Notes: a model not told the origin generated them from the sequence alone. A stretch of 64,000 nucleotides of DNA from Hyalangium versicolor (GCF_020103695.1 NZ_JAHXBF010000033.1:53255-117254), one strand, 5' to 3'; shown: positions 34,192-43,660, numbered from the stretch's first letter. Program-made: numbers and translations.

Positions 34192-36612
34192 GTGCAAAGC
34201 GCCGAACGGCAGACCGTCTATCGCTGGGGTTTCGTGTGGAGCGGCGCGCTCGTCGCCGCGGTGGGCTTCGTGCTGCTCGGGATAGCCATCTCCCGCTCCG
34301 GCGCGTGGGCCGAGGTGGCCAGCTCGCTGGGGCTCTCGGTGATGGGGTGGGGCAGCCTGCTGCAGACCCTCAACGCGCTGACGCTCCTGCCAGCCCAGCT
34401 TGGGTTGAAGGATCCACTGCCCATCAGTGGCACGCAGTACCTGGTGGCCGGTGTCCTCGCGTGGTTGGCGGGGTGGGGGCTCCTGGCGGCGGGCATTCAG
34501 CGCGCGCCGGCCCCTGCCGAAGGCCCGAGCCCCGCGGCGGGAGCGACGCTGTATCCTCGGCTCGCGGGCTACCGGGACTTCTACTGGAGCACGCTGGGCG
34601 CCTACGGCGGCGGTGTCCTGCTGGCCGAACTGGTCCTCATCCTGTTGCAGACGGCGCTCTCCAGTGGCGTGACGGAGGGCGGTGAGTCCGGCTCGGGCTT
34701 CCAACTGGCGCCTCCGTGGGCCTTCGCTGTCGCGCTCATCGTGGCCTGCGGCGTGGCCTTCGTGTCGGGAGCCATCGGCGCGGCGCGGGCCCGGCGGCTG
34801 TCCATGCCCGAGGCCACCATTGGCGTCTTCTACCTGGGCCTGCCCATCCCCATCGTCCTCACGCTGATGGAGCGGGTGGGCTCGCTCCAACTCGCGCTGG
34901 GCCACCGGCTGCGCGAGGTGACGTATGTGGCGGGCCTTCTCGGCCGGCCCGAGCTGGCGTACTGGCTGGTGTTCGGACTGCTGGTGCTGATGCTGGTGCT
35001 GGGCATCAACTCGGGCTTCATCGCCGCGGGCAGTGGCCGGCTGGATCTGCGCTCGGGTTTCGAGCTCTTCGTCGCGCGCCGCCACGTGGCGGTGTTCCGC
35101 CCGTCGCTGCTGCTGGGGACGATGGCGGTGCTGCTGCTGGGCATCGTTCCTCCGCTCATCATCTACGGCATCATCCGAGCCGTGGAGGCGGCGGTGGAGC
35201 GCACCCGCATCCGCGAACTGGGGCTGGCCGATCCGCTCGCGGCGGCCCAGGCGCTCAACAAGCTCAAGCTGCGCCAGCAGTCGCCCACCATGATGATGAC
35301 GGCGCTCTCCGTGGGCGGCGTCGGCGTGGGCGTGATGGCGCTCATCGTCGTGCTGTCGGTGATGAGCGGCTTCGAGATCGATCTGCAGCAGAAGATCCTG
35401 GGCACCTACGCGCACGCGGTGGTGAGCAAGTACGCGGGAGACCTCCCCGAGTACCCGAAGCTCATGGAGCAGATCACCAAGGTCCGCGGCGTCATCGGCC
35501 AGTCCCCGTTCATTGTGAACCAGGTGATGATTGCCTCCGAGGGCAACGTGGACGGCGTGGTCATCAAGGGCATCGACCCGAAGACGGTGGGCGAGGTGAC
35601 GGAGCTGCCCTCGTACATGCTGCCGGGCGGCTCGCTGGACTACCTGACGAAGCCGGAGCTCATCCTGCCCAAGCGTGCGCCGGGCGGACCGGGCTCGCCC
35701 ATGCTGGATGACAAGCCCGCGGGCGGGGCGACTCCGCCGGCCCCGAAGGATGGGGCCGAGGAGGAGGAAGAGATCGATCCCATCATCGGCAAGCCCTCGA
35801 AGCCGGCCCAGGAGCAGGTGCTGCCCGGCATCATCCTCGGGCGGGAGCTGGCTGCTTCGCTGCGGGTGGTGGTGGGTGACCGGTTGAATGTCGTTTCCCC
35901 GCTGGGGACCGAGCTGGGCCCGACCGGGCCTCTCCCGAAGAACCGCGCATTCCGGGTGGCGGGCGTCTTCTACTCGGGCATGTACGAGTACGACTCCAAG
36001 TTCGTCTACATCTCGCTCCAGGAGGCCGAGCAGTTCTTCAATGTGAAGGGCGCCACCGGAATCGAGCTGAAGGTGGCGGACATCGACGACGCGCGGCGCA
36101 TCGCCGCCGACGTGGTGCGCAAGCTGGGCGGCTACCCGTACCGGGCTCGCGACTGGAGCGAGATGAACAAGAACCTCTTCTCCGCGCTCCGGCTGGAGAA
36201 GCTGGTGATGGGCATCATCCTCTCCATCATCATCGTCGTGGCCGCGGGCCTCATTGTCGCCACGGTCATCATGCTGGTGCTGGAGAAGCGCAAGGAGATC
36301 TCCGTCCTCAAGGCGCTGGGCGTCTCGGACGCGGGCATCGTGAAGATCTTCCTCGCGGAGGGCCTGCAGATCGGCGTGGCCGGTGGTCTGCTGGGCCTGC
36401 TGTCCGGCCTGGCCTGGTGCCTCTTCATCGAGAAGGTCGGCATCAAGCTGGACCCGGAGGTCTATTACATCCCCGCGCTCCCGGTGAAGATCGAGCCCGT
36501 ACAGACGATCCTCTCCGTGGTCATCGCGGTCCTCGTCACCTACCTGGCATCCATCTATCCGGCGCTCAAGGCCAGCAGCGTGGAGCCGGTCGAAGGCCTC
36601 AAGGCGGAGTAG
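34192..36612 (+). CDS. lipoprotein-releasing transporter permease LolC/E with large N-terminal membrane extension
   Basis: LolCDE extracts outer-membrane lipoproteins from the inner membrane and hands them to LolA. The C-terminal half (about 360-806) is a classical permease: KLRQQSPTMMMTALSVGG then one TM helix, a periplasmic domain, and three TM helices with a FtsX-like IISVLKALG-type segment (KRKEISVLKALGVSDAG). The N-terminal 350 residues are extra: about eight hydrophobic helices, not present in E. coli LolC/E (about 400 residues). The periplasmic domain carries a Pro/Glu insert (GGPGSPMLDDKPAGGATPPA then AEEEEEIDP). GTG 34192 follows AAGGG by 6 nt. Only one LolC/E is seen, so it may form a homodimer (LolF-type). 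Confidence 0.9.
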   Translation: MQSAERQTVYRWGFVWSGALVAAVGFVLLGIAISRSGAWAEVASSLGLSVMGWGSLLQTLNALTLLPAQLGLKDPLPISGTQYLVAGVLAWLAGWGLLAAGIQRAPAPAEGPSPAAGATLYPRLAGYRDFYWSTLGAYGGGVLLAELVLILLQTALSSGVTEGGESGSGFQLAPPWAFAVALIVACGVAFVSGAIGAARARRLSMPEATIGVFYLGLPIPIVLTLMERVGSLQLALGHRLREVTYVAGLLGRPELAYWLVFGLLVLMLVLGINSGFIAAGSGRLDLRSGFELFVARRHVAVFRPSLLLGTMAVLLLGIVPPLIIYGIIRAVEAAVERTRIRELGLADPLAAAQALNKLKLRQQSPTMMMTALSVGGVGVGVMALIVVLSVMSGFEIDLQQKILGTYAHAVVSKYAGDLPEYPKLMEQITKVRGVIGQSPFIVNQVMIASEGNVDGVVIKGIDPKTVGEVTELPSYMLPGGSLDYLTKPELILPKRAPGGPGSPMLDDKPAGGATPPAPKDGAEEEEEIDPIIGKPSKPAQEQVLPGIILGRELAASLRVVVGDRLNVVSPLGTELGPTGPLPKNRAFRVAGVFYSGMYEYDSKFVYISLQEAEQFFNVKGATGIELKVADIDDARRIAADVVRKLGGYPYRARDWSEMNKNLFSALRLEKLVMGIILSIIIVVAAGLIVATVIMLVLEKRKEISVLKALGVSDAGIVKIFLAEGLQIGVAGGLLGLLSGLAWCLFIEKVGIKLDPEVYYIPALPVKIEPVQTILSVVIAVLVTYLASIYPALKASSVEPVEGLKAE

Positions 36613-36615
36613 GCG

Positions 36616-37290
36616 ATGGCATTCCTCTCCATCCGCAACGTCTTCAAGAGTTACTTCCTGCACGGCAAGCGCATCGACGTGCTGCGCGGCGTCTCGCTCG
36701 ACATCGAGCGCGGCGAGCTGGTGAGCCTCGTCGGGCCCTCCGGCGCGGGCAAGAGCACCTTCCTCCACGTCATCGGCACGCTGGACGCGCCCGCCGCCGG
36801 CGAGGTGCTGTGCGATGGGCGCTCCGTCTTCTCCATGAACGATGCGGAGATCGCCGAGTTCCGCAACCGCACCATCGGCTTCGTCTTCCAGAGCCACTAC
36901 CTGCTGCCCGAGTTCACCGCGCTGGAGAACGTGGCCATGCCGGCGCTCGTCCAGCGGGCGGATCGGACGAAGACCTACGCCAAGGCCCGCGAGCTGCTGG
37001 AGCGGGTGGGGCTGGGCGCCCGGGTGGACCACAAGCCCGGCGAACTGTCCGGTGGCGAGGCCCAGCGCGTGGCCCTGGCGCGCGCCCTGGTCCTCGAGCC
37101 CGCCATCCTGCTGGCCGACGAGCCAACCGGAAACCTGGACCCGGCCACGGGCGAGGGCATCCACCAACTCCTCCGGGACGTGAATCGGGACCTGGGCATC
37201 ACCTCCGTGGTGGTGACCCACAACGAGACGCTCGCCCGCTCCATGCCGCGCCGCCTACGCCTTGCAGGCGGGCAGGTAACGGATGCTTGA
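36616..37290 (+). CDS. lolD: lipoprotein-releasing ATPase LolD
   Basis: ABC ATPase of the lipoprotein release complex, 224 residues. Walker A GPSGAGKST (about 40), Q-loop FQSHYLLPEFTALENVAMP, signature LSGGEAQRVALARAL (about 140) and Walker B ILLADEPTGNLD (about 160), then H-loop VVVTHNETLA. The LSGGE and TGNLD signatures are typical of the LolD/MacB group. Its ATG follows the permease stop by 3 bases. It is translated with lolC/E as one unit. Confidence 0.95.
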   Translation: MAFLSIRNVFKSYFLHGKRIDVLRGVSLDIERGELVSLVGPSGAGKSTFLHVIGTLDAPAAGEVLCDGRSVFSMNDAEIAEFRNRTIGFVFQSHYLLPEFTALENVAMPALVQRADRTKTYAKARELLERVGLGARVDHKPGELSGGEAQRVALARALVLEPAILLADEPTGNLDPATGEGIHQLLRDVNRDLGITSVVVTHNETLARSMPRRLRLAGGQVTDA

Positions 37291-37372
37291 GACATTACAT
37301 CCCGCGCTTTTGGATTGAGGGACGCCGAACCTATCCCGTAGATTGCCCCGCCCTTTACAGGCCGACTCTCCC

Positions 37373-39811
37373 TTGAGGTCTCCCGTTCTGTCTCGCAAGA
37401 CACTCCTGCCGCTGATGGCGCTGATGTTGTGGGCGCTCGTTCCGTGCCGTGCTCTGGCGCAGGCACAGACGGGTACGCCCGCCACGCCTCCTGCGGCACA
37501 GCCGCCTGCCCCCGCCACGCCCCCCGCGGATGCCCCGGTGGAGGAGCTGCCCGCGGCCGGGGAGCAGGGTGATCGCGTCCTCGATGTCCGCATCGAAGGC
37601 AACCGCCGCGTCGAGTCCGAGGCCATCCGCCGCGCCCTGATTACGAAGCAGGGCTCTACCTTCGATCCCACGCGCTCGGCCGAAGACCTGCGGGCCATCT
37701 GGGGGCTGGGGTACTTCACGGATGTTCAGCTGCTGGTGCAGCAGATGCCCAGGGGCATCGCCTACGTCGTCCGCGTGCAGGAGCGGCCCTCGGTGCGCGC
37801 GGTGCGGCTGCAGGGCAACGACGAGCTGAGCAACGACGACCTCAAGGAGCAGATCGACGTCAAGGCCGCCACCATCCTGGACATGGAGGCCGTGCGCTCC
37901 ACGGTGAAGAAGATCCAGGAGAAGTACGTGGAGAAGGGCTACTTCCTGGCCGAGGTCTCCTACAAGCTCGATCCCGTCGACAACGGCGCCAACGTGGACG
38001 TGGTGTTCGTCATCAACGAGCACGCCAAGGTGATGGTGAAGGAGATCACCTTCGTCGGGGCGCAGCAGGTGAAGGTGGACGAGCTCAAGGGCGTGATGGT
38101 CACCAAGGAGGGCGGTTATTTCTCCTTCCTCACGGGCGAGGGCACCTACCGCGAGGAGGCCTTCCAGCGCGACCTCGCCGTGCTGCAGGCGACCTATTAC
38201 GACCACGGCTTCATCAACGTCCGCATCGACAAGCCCTCCATCGCCCTGTCGGCGGACAAGCGCTACATCTACATCACCCTCAAGGTGACCGAGGGCGAGC
38301 CGTACGACATCGGCAAGATCGACTTCGGTGGTGATCTCATCGTCCCCAAGGAGAAGCTGGCGACGAAGATGACCACGGCGTCTCGCGAGCGCTTCAACCG
38401 CTCCAAGCTCTCGCAGGACATCCTGGCGCTGACGGACGTCTACTACGACGAGGGTTACGCCTACGCGAACATCAACCCCGTCACGTCGGTGAACGCGGAC
38501 GAGAAGACGGTGGACCTGACCTTCGACATCCAGAAGGGTCCTCAGGTCACCATCGAGCGCATCGAGATCATCGGCAACAGCAAGACGCGGGACCGGGTCA
38601 TCCGCCGCGAGATGCGCGTCTACGAGGGAGAGCTCTACAACGGCACGGGCGTGCGCCGCAGCAAGGAGCGCGTCACCGCGCTGGGCTACTTCGAGACGGT
38701 GGACATCACCCAGAAGCCCGGCAGCGCGGATGACCGGATCGTCCTCCAGGTGGAGGTGAAGGAGAAGGCGACCGGTACCTTCCAGGTGGGCCTGGGCTTC
38801 TCCAACGTGGAGAACTTCATCTTCACGGCGCAGGTGTCCCAGAACAACTTCCTGGGGTGGGGCCAGAGCGTGTCGGCCTCGGCGCAGATCTCCGGGTTGA
38901 AGTCCCTGGTCCAGCTCTCGTTTTACGATCCGTACTTCCTGGACACCCAGTACCTGCTGTCGGCGGACTTCTACCGGGTGGACGCGGACTATGACGGCTT
39001 CATCCGCCGCTCCACGGGCGGCAGCGTCTCGCTGGGCTACCAGTTCGTCGACGACGTGCTGGGCACCGTGGGCTATACGCGCGAGTACGTGAACGTGGAG
39101 GCGGGCACCTCGCTGGGCGCGGTGCTGCTGGCCAACCAGTTCCTCAGCGGCGTCACCAGCGCCGCGCGTCTGTCCCTGTCCTTCGATCGCCGCGACAACC
39201 GCCTGTTCCCCTCGCGCGGCTTCATCCACTACGGCTCGGTGGAGTTCGCCCCTGGCCTGCTGGGCGGCACCTTCCTCTTCACCCGCTACACGGCCTACTC
39301 GCGCCTCTACTTCCCCATGCCGCTGGGCATGGTCTTCAAGACGAACGCCACCATCGGCTACATCCAGCAGCTCGAGGCCGACAAGCCGCTGCCCATCTCC
39401 GAGCTCTACTACCTGGGCGGCATCAACACCGTGCGCGGCTACTTCCTGCGCAGCATCAGCCCCACGCTCACGGTGCCGCGCTCGGACAACCCGGACGCCA
39501 CCGTCACCGAGTTCCGCACGGGTGGCAACAAGCAGCTCATCCTCAACCTGGAGCTCGAGTTCCCCGTCTTCGAGAAGGCCGGCATCCGCGGGGTGCTCTT
39601 CTATGACGCGGGCAACGCCTACGCCGCCAACGAGCGCCTCTTCCAGGATCGGCAGGACAAGGTGCCGCTCGGTCTCTTCCACTCCGTGGGGTTCGGGTTC
39701 CGCTGGTTCTCTCCCGTGGGCCCCCTGCGCTTCGAGTGGGGCTTCCCCCTGAGCAAGCGTCCGGAAGACGAGCCCTACCAGTTCGAGTTCACCATCGGCA
39801 ACTTCTTCTGA
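37373..39811 (+). CDS. bamA: outer-membrane protein assembly factor BamA
   Basis: Omp85 protein that inserts beta-barrel proteins into the outer membrane. 812 residues with a signal peptide (about 5-30), a Pro/Ala-rich linker, five POTRA domains (about 70-440; VLDVRIEGNRRVESEAIRRAL, VRAVRLQGNDELSNDDLKE, VKEITFVGAQQVKVDELKG and later) and a C-terminal 16-strand barrel ending in Phe (FEFTIGNFF), the recognition residue for assembly. The conserved VRGY-type sequence is TVRGYFLRS near the barrel. Start is uncertain: TTG 37373 gives the likely signal peptide; TTG 37343 and ATG 37415 are alternatives. It heads the bamA-skp-lpxD-fabZ-lpxA-lpxI run. Confidence 0.94.
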   Translation: MRSPVLSRKTLLPLMALMLWALVPCRALAQAQTGTPATPPAAQPPAPATPPADAPVEELPAAGEQGDRVLDVRIEGNRRVESEAIRRALITKQGSTFDPTRSAEDLRAIWGLGYFTDVQLLVQQMPRGIAYVVRVQERPSVRAVRLQGNDELSNDDLKEQIDVKAATILDMEAVRSTVKKIQEKYVEKGYFLAEVSYKLDPVDNGANVDVVFVINEHAKVMVKEITFVGAQQVKVDELKGVMVTKEGGYFSFLTGEGTYREEAFQRDLAVLQATYYDHGFINVRIDKPSIALSADKRYIYITLKVTEGEPYDIGKIDFGGDLIVPKEKLATKMTTASRERFNRSKLSQDILALTDVYYDEGYAYANINPVTSVNADEKTVDLTFDIQKGPQVTIERIEIIGNSKTRDRVIRREMRVYEGELYNGTGVRRSKERVTALGYFETVDITQKPGSADDRIVLQVEVKEKATGTFQVGLGFSNVENFIFTAQVSQNNFLGWGQSVSASAQISGLKSLVQLSFYDPYFLDTQYLLSADFYRVDADYDGFIRRSTGGSVSLGYQFVDDVLGTVGYTREYVNVEAGTSLGAVLLANQFLSGVTSAARLSLSFDRRDNRLFPSRGFIHYGSVEFAPGLLGGTFLFTRYTAYSRLYFPMPLGMVFKTNATIGYIQQLEADKPLPISELYYLGGINTVRGYFLRSISPTLTVPRSDNPDATVTEFRTGGNKQLILNLELEFPVFEKAGIRGVLFYDAGNAYAANERLFQDRQDKVPLGLFHSVGFGFRWFSPVGPLRFEWGFPLSKRPEDEPYQFEFTIGNFF

Positions 39812-39857
39812 TTTCTGATAAGGCGTCCTCCCCGGTGCTCCGGGCGCCCCCTACCCA

Positions 39858-39909
39858 GGGGGGTGTTGAAGAACCGCCAAGGGCGGACGTCGGAGCCAGT
39901 AACACCCCC
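39858..39909 (+). promoter_or_regulatory. nested hairpin adjoining the skp/ompH ribosome-binding site
   Basis: GGGGGTGTT (39859-39867) pairs with AACACCCCC (39901-39909); within the loop CCGCC-AAG-GGCGG (39873-39885) forms a smaller hairpin. The stem ends directly before TTAGGAG, the Shine-Dalgarno of the gene at 39925. It could control translation or stabilise the mRNA between bamA and skp. Confidence 0.5.
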
Positions 39910-39924
39910 TTAGGAGCCGTTGAC

Positions 39925-40503
39925 ATGTCGCTTCGAAGCACCCTGGCGGCCGTGGCCGCCGCCCTGACGCTTGCCCTCCCGCTCGCTGCCTCCGCGCAGA
40001 ACATGAAGCTGGGTTACGTGGACTACCAGCGCGTCCTCCTGGACGTCGAGGACGGCAAGGCCGCCAAGGCCCGCCTCCAGAAGTGGCTCGACGATCGCCA
40101 GAAGGAGATCGACAAAGAGCAGGAGGGGCTCCGCAAGGAGAAGGAGCTTCTCGACAAGCAGGCCAGCGCGATGAGCGAGGACACGCGCATGCAGAAGGCC
40201 TCGGAGCTCCAGAAGAAGGTCATCGACCTGACCCAGAAGTGGGACCGGTACCGCGCCGAGGCCGCCAACCGCGAGCGCCAGGAGATGGAGCCCATCATCG
40301 GCAAGATCGACCAGGTCATCGAGTCGATCGCCAAGCGTGACGGCTTCACCTTCGTCTTCGAGAAGCGCGACTCGGGTCTCGTCTACGCGCAGACGCAGTA
40401 CGATCTCACCAACGAAGTGATGCGCAGCTACAACGCGCTGCCGAAGTCCTCCGCCCCGGCGCAGAAAGACGCTCCGGTGGCGAAGGACGCCCCGAAGAAG
40501 TAA
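39925..40503 (+). CDS. skp: OmpH/Skp-like periplasmic chaperone
   Basis: Periplasmic chaperone that holds unfolded outer-membrane proteins on their way to BAM. 192 residues: signal peptide ending ASAQN (about 1-25), then the Skp opening MKLGYVDYQRVLLDVEDGK, a long coiled coil (about 50-140, Lys/Glu/Gln-rich) and a C-terminal FTFVFEKRDSGLVYAQTQYDLT segment, then an Ala/Lys/Pro tail. ATG 39925 follows GGAG by 9 nt. Location right after bamA and before lpxD matches most proteobacteria. Confidence 0.94.
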   Translation: MSLRSTLAAVAAALTLALPLAASAQNMKLGYVDYQRVLLDVEDGKAAKARLQKWLDDRQKEIDKEQEGLRKEKELLDKQASAMSEDTRMQKASELQKKVIDLTQKWDRYRAEAANRERQEMEPIIGKIDQVIESIAKRDGFTFVFEKRDSGLVYAQTQYDLTNEVMRSYNALPKSSAPAQKDAPVAKDAPKK

Positions 40504-40518
40504 GGGGCCCGGATCTCC

Positions 40519-41583
40519 GTGAATCGCACGTCCACGCCGCGCCGGCTCGGAGAGCTCGCCACCCATGTTGGGGGCGAGCTGCTTGGGGATGCCGGCCTGC
40601 TCATCCAGGGTCTCAACGGGCTCGCCGAGGCGGGGCCTGGGGACGTGTCCTTCTACGGCAATACGAAGTACCGCCGGGACTATGAGGCGACGCGAGCCTC
40701 CGCCGTGCTGGTGGGCTCGGACGCGCCGCCCCGACAAGGGCTGGCGCTCATCCGGGTGCCCAATCCGCACCTGGCCTTCGCCCGGCTGCTCACGCTCTTT
40801 CATGCTCCATCCCGGCCCGCCGTGGGGGTGAGCTCCCAGGCGCACGTGCACCCCGAGGCGCGCGTGCATCCGGAGGCCACGGTGATGGCGGGTGCCACGG
40901 TGGAGCAGGGCGCCAGCGTGGGGGCCCGCTCGGTGCTCTACCCGGGGGCCTACGTGGGCCCCGAGGCGAGCATCGGCGAGAATTGCCTCCTGTACCCCAA
41001 CGTCACCGTGCGCGAGCGCTGCCAGGTGGGCTCGCGCGTCATCCTCCACGCTTCGTGCGTGGTGGGCGCGGACGGCTTCGGCTTCGCCTTCGACGCCGAG
41101 GCCGACAATGGGCCTCAGCACTACAAGATCCCCCAGACGGGCATTGTCCGCATCGAGGATGATGTCGAGGTGGGGGCCTGCACCTGCATCGATCGCGCGA
41201 CGCTGGGCGAGACGATCATCGGGCGCGGGACGAAGATCGACAACCTGGTGCAGATCGCGCACAACGTGAAGGTGGGCCCGCTGTCGCTGATTTGCGCGCA
41301 GGCGGGCGTGTCCGGCTCGGCGGAGCTGGGCACCGGCGTGGTATTGGCAGGGCAAGTGGGAGTGGTGGGCCACATCCGGGTGGGGGATCTCGCGAAGGTG
41401 GGAGCCCAGTCCGGTGTGGCGCATGACGTGGAGGACGGGCAGATCGTCTCTGGCAGTCCGGCGATACCTCACCGCGAGTGGCTGAAGGCCTCGGCGGCGG
41501 CGAGCCAGCTGGGAGATCTGCTCAAGGAAGTCAGGGCCCTGCGTCGCAGGGTGGAGAGCCTCGAGAAGGAGAAGGGCAAGTGA
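40519..41583 (+). CDS. lpxD: UDP-3-O-acylglucosamine N-acyltransferase
   Basis: Third step of lipid A synthesis: adds an N-linked acyl chain from acyl-ACP to UDP-3-O-acyl-GlcN. The N-domain (about 1-100) contains VSFYGNTKYRRDYEATRASAVL. A left-handed beta-helix follows with hexapeptide repeats (about 105-310; VHPEARVHPEATV, VVGADGFGFAFDAE, IGRGTKIDNLVQIAHNVKVG), including catalytic His in AHNV. The C-terminus is a Lys/Glu-rich helix. 354 residues, start GTG 40519. Its stop TGA overlaps the fabZ ATG (TGATG at 41581). Confidence 0.96.
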   Translation: MNRTSTPRRLGELATHVGGELLGDAGLLIQGLNGLAEAGPGDVSFYGNTKYRRDYEATRASAVLVGSDAPPRQGLALIRVPNPHLAFARLLTLFHAPSRPAVGVSSQAHVHPEARVHPEATVMAGATVEQGASVGARSVLYPGAYVGPEASIGENCLLYPNVTVRERCQVGSRVILHASCVVGADGFGFAFDAEADNGPQHYKIPQTGIVRIEDDVEVGACTCIDRATLGETIIGRGTKIDNLVQIAHNVKVGPLSLICAQAGVSGSAELGTGVVLAGQVGVVGHIRVGDLAKVGAQSGVAHDVEDGQIVSGSPAIPHREWLKASAAASQLGDLLKEVRALRRRVESLEKEKGK

Positions 41584-42044
41584 TGGACATTGGAGAGATC
41601 CAGCGGCTGCTGCCCCACCGCTACCCGTTCCTGTTGGTGGACAGGGTGGTGGAGATCGTCCCAGGACAGAAGCTGACGGCGTACAAGAACGTCACCATCA
41701 ACGAGCCCTTCTTCAACGGCCACTTCCCAGGGCACCCGGTGATGCCGGGAGTGCTCATCCTGGAGGCGCTGGCGCAGGCCTCGGCCATTCTCGCCTACAA
41801 GAGCGAGAACATGGACCCGGAGAGCAAGGTCACCTACCTGATGGGGGTGGACAACGCGAAGTTCCGCAAGCCCGTGCTCCCCGGGGATCGGCTACAGCTG
41901 GGCATTGAAGTGATCCGCCACAAGGGCGTGATCTGGAAGACGAAGGGCACGGCCACGGTCGACGGAGTGAAGGTGGCCGAGGGCGAGTTCCTGGCCACGG
42001 TGGTGGACAAGAACGCTCAATCCGCCGAGGAGCCGGCGCCCTGA
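41583..42044 (+). CDS. fabZ: 3-hydroxyacyl-ACP dehydratase FabZ
   Basis: Dehydrates 3-hydroxyacyl-ACP in fatty-acid synthesis and thereby competes with LpxA and LpxD for the same substrates. 153 residues of hot-dog fold: LLPHRYPFLLVDRVVEIVPG, and the active-site helix FNGHFPGHPVMPGVLILEALAQ with His and Glu. The start ATG overlaps the lpxD stop, so the two are translationally coupled. It is in its standard position between lpxD and lpxA. Confidence 0.97.
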   Translation: MDIGEIQRLLPHRYPFLLVDRVVEIVPGQKLTAYKNVTINEPFFNGHFPGHPVMPGVLILEALAQASAILAYKSENMDPESKVTYLMGVDNAKFRKPVLPGDRLQLGIEVIRHKGVIWKTKGTATVDGVKVAEGEFLATVVDKNAQSAEEPAP

Positions 42045-42070
42045 GCGGGCGGGATGGAAGGAGAGAAGTC

Positions 42071-42847
42071 ATGGCGCAGGTTCACCCTACGGCGGTGGTC
42101 CACCCGGACGCGCAGCTCCACGAGACGGTGGAGATCGGACCGTTCACTGTCATCGGGCCGAAGGTGCGGATTGGAGCTGGCACGCGCGTAGGTCCCCACT
42201 CCGTTATCGAGGGGCGTACGACGCTGGGCGAGCGCAACCGCGTGTTCCAGTTTGCCTCGCTCGGAGCGGCGCCGCAGGACCTCAAGTATGCGGGCGAGGA
42301 CACGGAGCTGGTCATCGGCGACGAGAACCAGATCCGCGAGTTCACCACGCTGCACATCGGTACGGCGGGAGGCGGCGGCGTCACGCGCATTGGCAACCGC
42401 AACCTCTTCATGGCCAACAGCCACGTGGCCCATGACTGCGTGGTGGGCAATGGCTGCATCCTGGTCAACAGCGCCGGCCTGGGCGGACACGTGCTCGTGG
42501 AGGATCACGTCATCATCTCGGCGCTGTCGGCCGTCCACCAGTTCACGCGCATCGGCAAGCACGCCTTCGTGGCGGGCGGGGCCATGGTGGTGATGGATGT
42601 GCCTCCGTACTGCATGGCCCAGGGAGACCGGGCGGAGCTGATGGGGCTGAACATCGTCGGCCTGGAGCGCCATGGCTTCACCGAGGCGCAGATCGGCCGC
42701 ATCAAAGAGGCGTACAAGATCCTCTTCCGCTCCAAGCTGCAGATGGCGGAGGCGGTGGCGCGGCTGAAGGCGGAGTTCGCCGGCCAGCCGGAGATCGACC
42801 ACTTCCTCGAGTTCATCAACCAGAGCAAGCGCGGCCTGACACGCTAG
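42071..42847 (+). CDS. lpxA: UDP-N-acetylglucosamine acyltransferase
   Basis: First step of lipid A synthesis: transfers 3-hydroxyacyl from ACP to UDP-GlcNAc. 258 residues. The hexapeptide beta-helix starts VHPTAVVHPDAQLHETVEIG. The catalytic His lies in MANSHVAHDCVVGNGC and the substrate region contains GGHVLVEDHVIISALSAVHQF. The C-terminal helical domain ends FLEFINQSKRGLTR. Ribosome-binding site GGAAGGAGAG upstream of ATG 42071. Ten bases separate its stop from lpxI. Confidence 0.97.
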   Translation: MAQVHPTAVVHPDAQLHETVEIGPFTVIGPKVRIGAGTRVGPHSVIEGRTTLGERNRVFQFASLGAAPQDLKYAGEDTELVIGDENQIREFTTLHIGTAGGGGVTRIGNRNLFMANSHVAHDCVVGNGCILVNSAGLGGHVLVEDHVIISALSAVHQFTRIGKHAFVAGGAMVVMDVPPYCMAQGDRAELMGLNIVGLERHGFTEAQIGRIKEAYKILFRSKLQMAEAVARLKAEFAGQPEIDHFLEFINQSKRGLTR

Positions 42848-42856
42848 GCTGACGCT

Positions 42857-43660
42857 GTGGAGCGGATAGGCCTCATCGCGGGCAACGGTCAGTTGCCCTT
42901 CCTCTTTGCCCGCGAGGCGCGCGCCCGCGGGCTGGAGGTCATCGCGGTGGCGCACCGTGGAGAGACGGATCCGGCGCTGGAGGCGGAGGTCACGGCCTTC
43001 ACGTGGGTGCGGCTCGGGCAGGTGGATCGCATCGTCCGCGCCTTCCAGAAGGCCGGCGTGGCCCGCGCGGCGATGGCGGGTGGTATCGGCCGGGTGAAGG
43101 CGTTGACGGAGGCCCGGCCGGATCTGGGCGCAGTGAAGATCATCTCCCGGCTGCGCAGCTTTCGGGACGACACGCTGCTGCGAGCCATCGCGGACTACTT
43201 CGAGGCCCACGGCGTGACGATTGTCGCGCCCACGGACTACCTGTCCCAGGTGCTCTGCCCGGTGGGGCTGCTGGCAGGGCCCGCGTTGCACCCTGCGCAG
43301 GAGAAGGATGTGGCGTTGGGGGTGGAGGTGGCGGGGCTGCTCGGGAAGGCGGATGTGGGGCAGACAGTCGTGGTCCGCAACGGACACGTGTTGGCGCTGG
43401 AGGCCGTGGAAGGCACCGACGAGACCATCCGCCGGGGTGGCAAGTTGGGCGGCAAGGGCGCGGTCGTGGTGAAGCGCTGCAAGCCCGGGCAGGACCTGCG
43501 TTTCGATCTGCCCGCGGCGGGGCCTCGCACGCTGGAGGTCATGCGCGAGGTGGGGGCGAAGGTGCTGGCCCTGGAGGCCGGCCGCACGGTGCTGCTGGAC
43601 GCACCCCACCTCTTCAAGGCCGCCGAGTCCGAGGGCATCACCCTCGTGGGCGTCTCCTGA
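42857..43660 (+). CDS. lpxI: UDP-2,3-diacylglucosamine diphosphatase LpxI
   Basis: Hydrolyses UDP-2,3-diacylglucosamine to lipid X and UMP, replacing LpxH in alpha- and deltaproteobacteria and others. 267 residues. Seen: IGLIAGNGQLPFLFAREARARG at the N-terminus and the family C-terminal pattern VVVKRCKPGQDLRFDLPAAGPRT, with the Asp of RFDLP as the probable catalytic residue. GTG start 10 bases after lpxA. The absence of an LpxH in the window agrees with LpxI use. It ends the lpx run; lpxB lies 5 kb on, in reverse. Confidence 0.95.
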   Translation: MERIGLIAGNGQLPFLFAREARARGLEVIAVAHRGETDPALEAEVTAFTWVRLGQVDRIVRAFQKAGVARAAMAGGIGRVKALTEARPDLGAVKIISRLRSFRDDTLLRAIADYFEAHGVTIVAPTDYLSQVLCPVGLLAGPALHPAQEKDVALGVEVAGLLGKADVGQTVVVRNGHVLALEAVEGTDETIRRGGKLGGKGAVVVKRCKPGQDLRFDLPAAGPRTLEVMREVGAKVLALEAGRTVLLDAPHLFKAAESEGITLVGVS

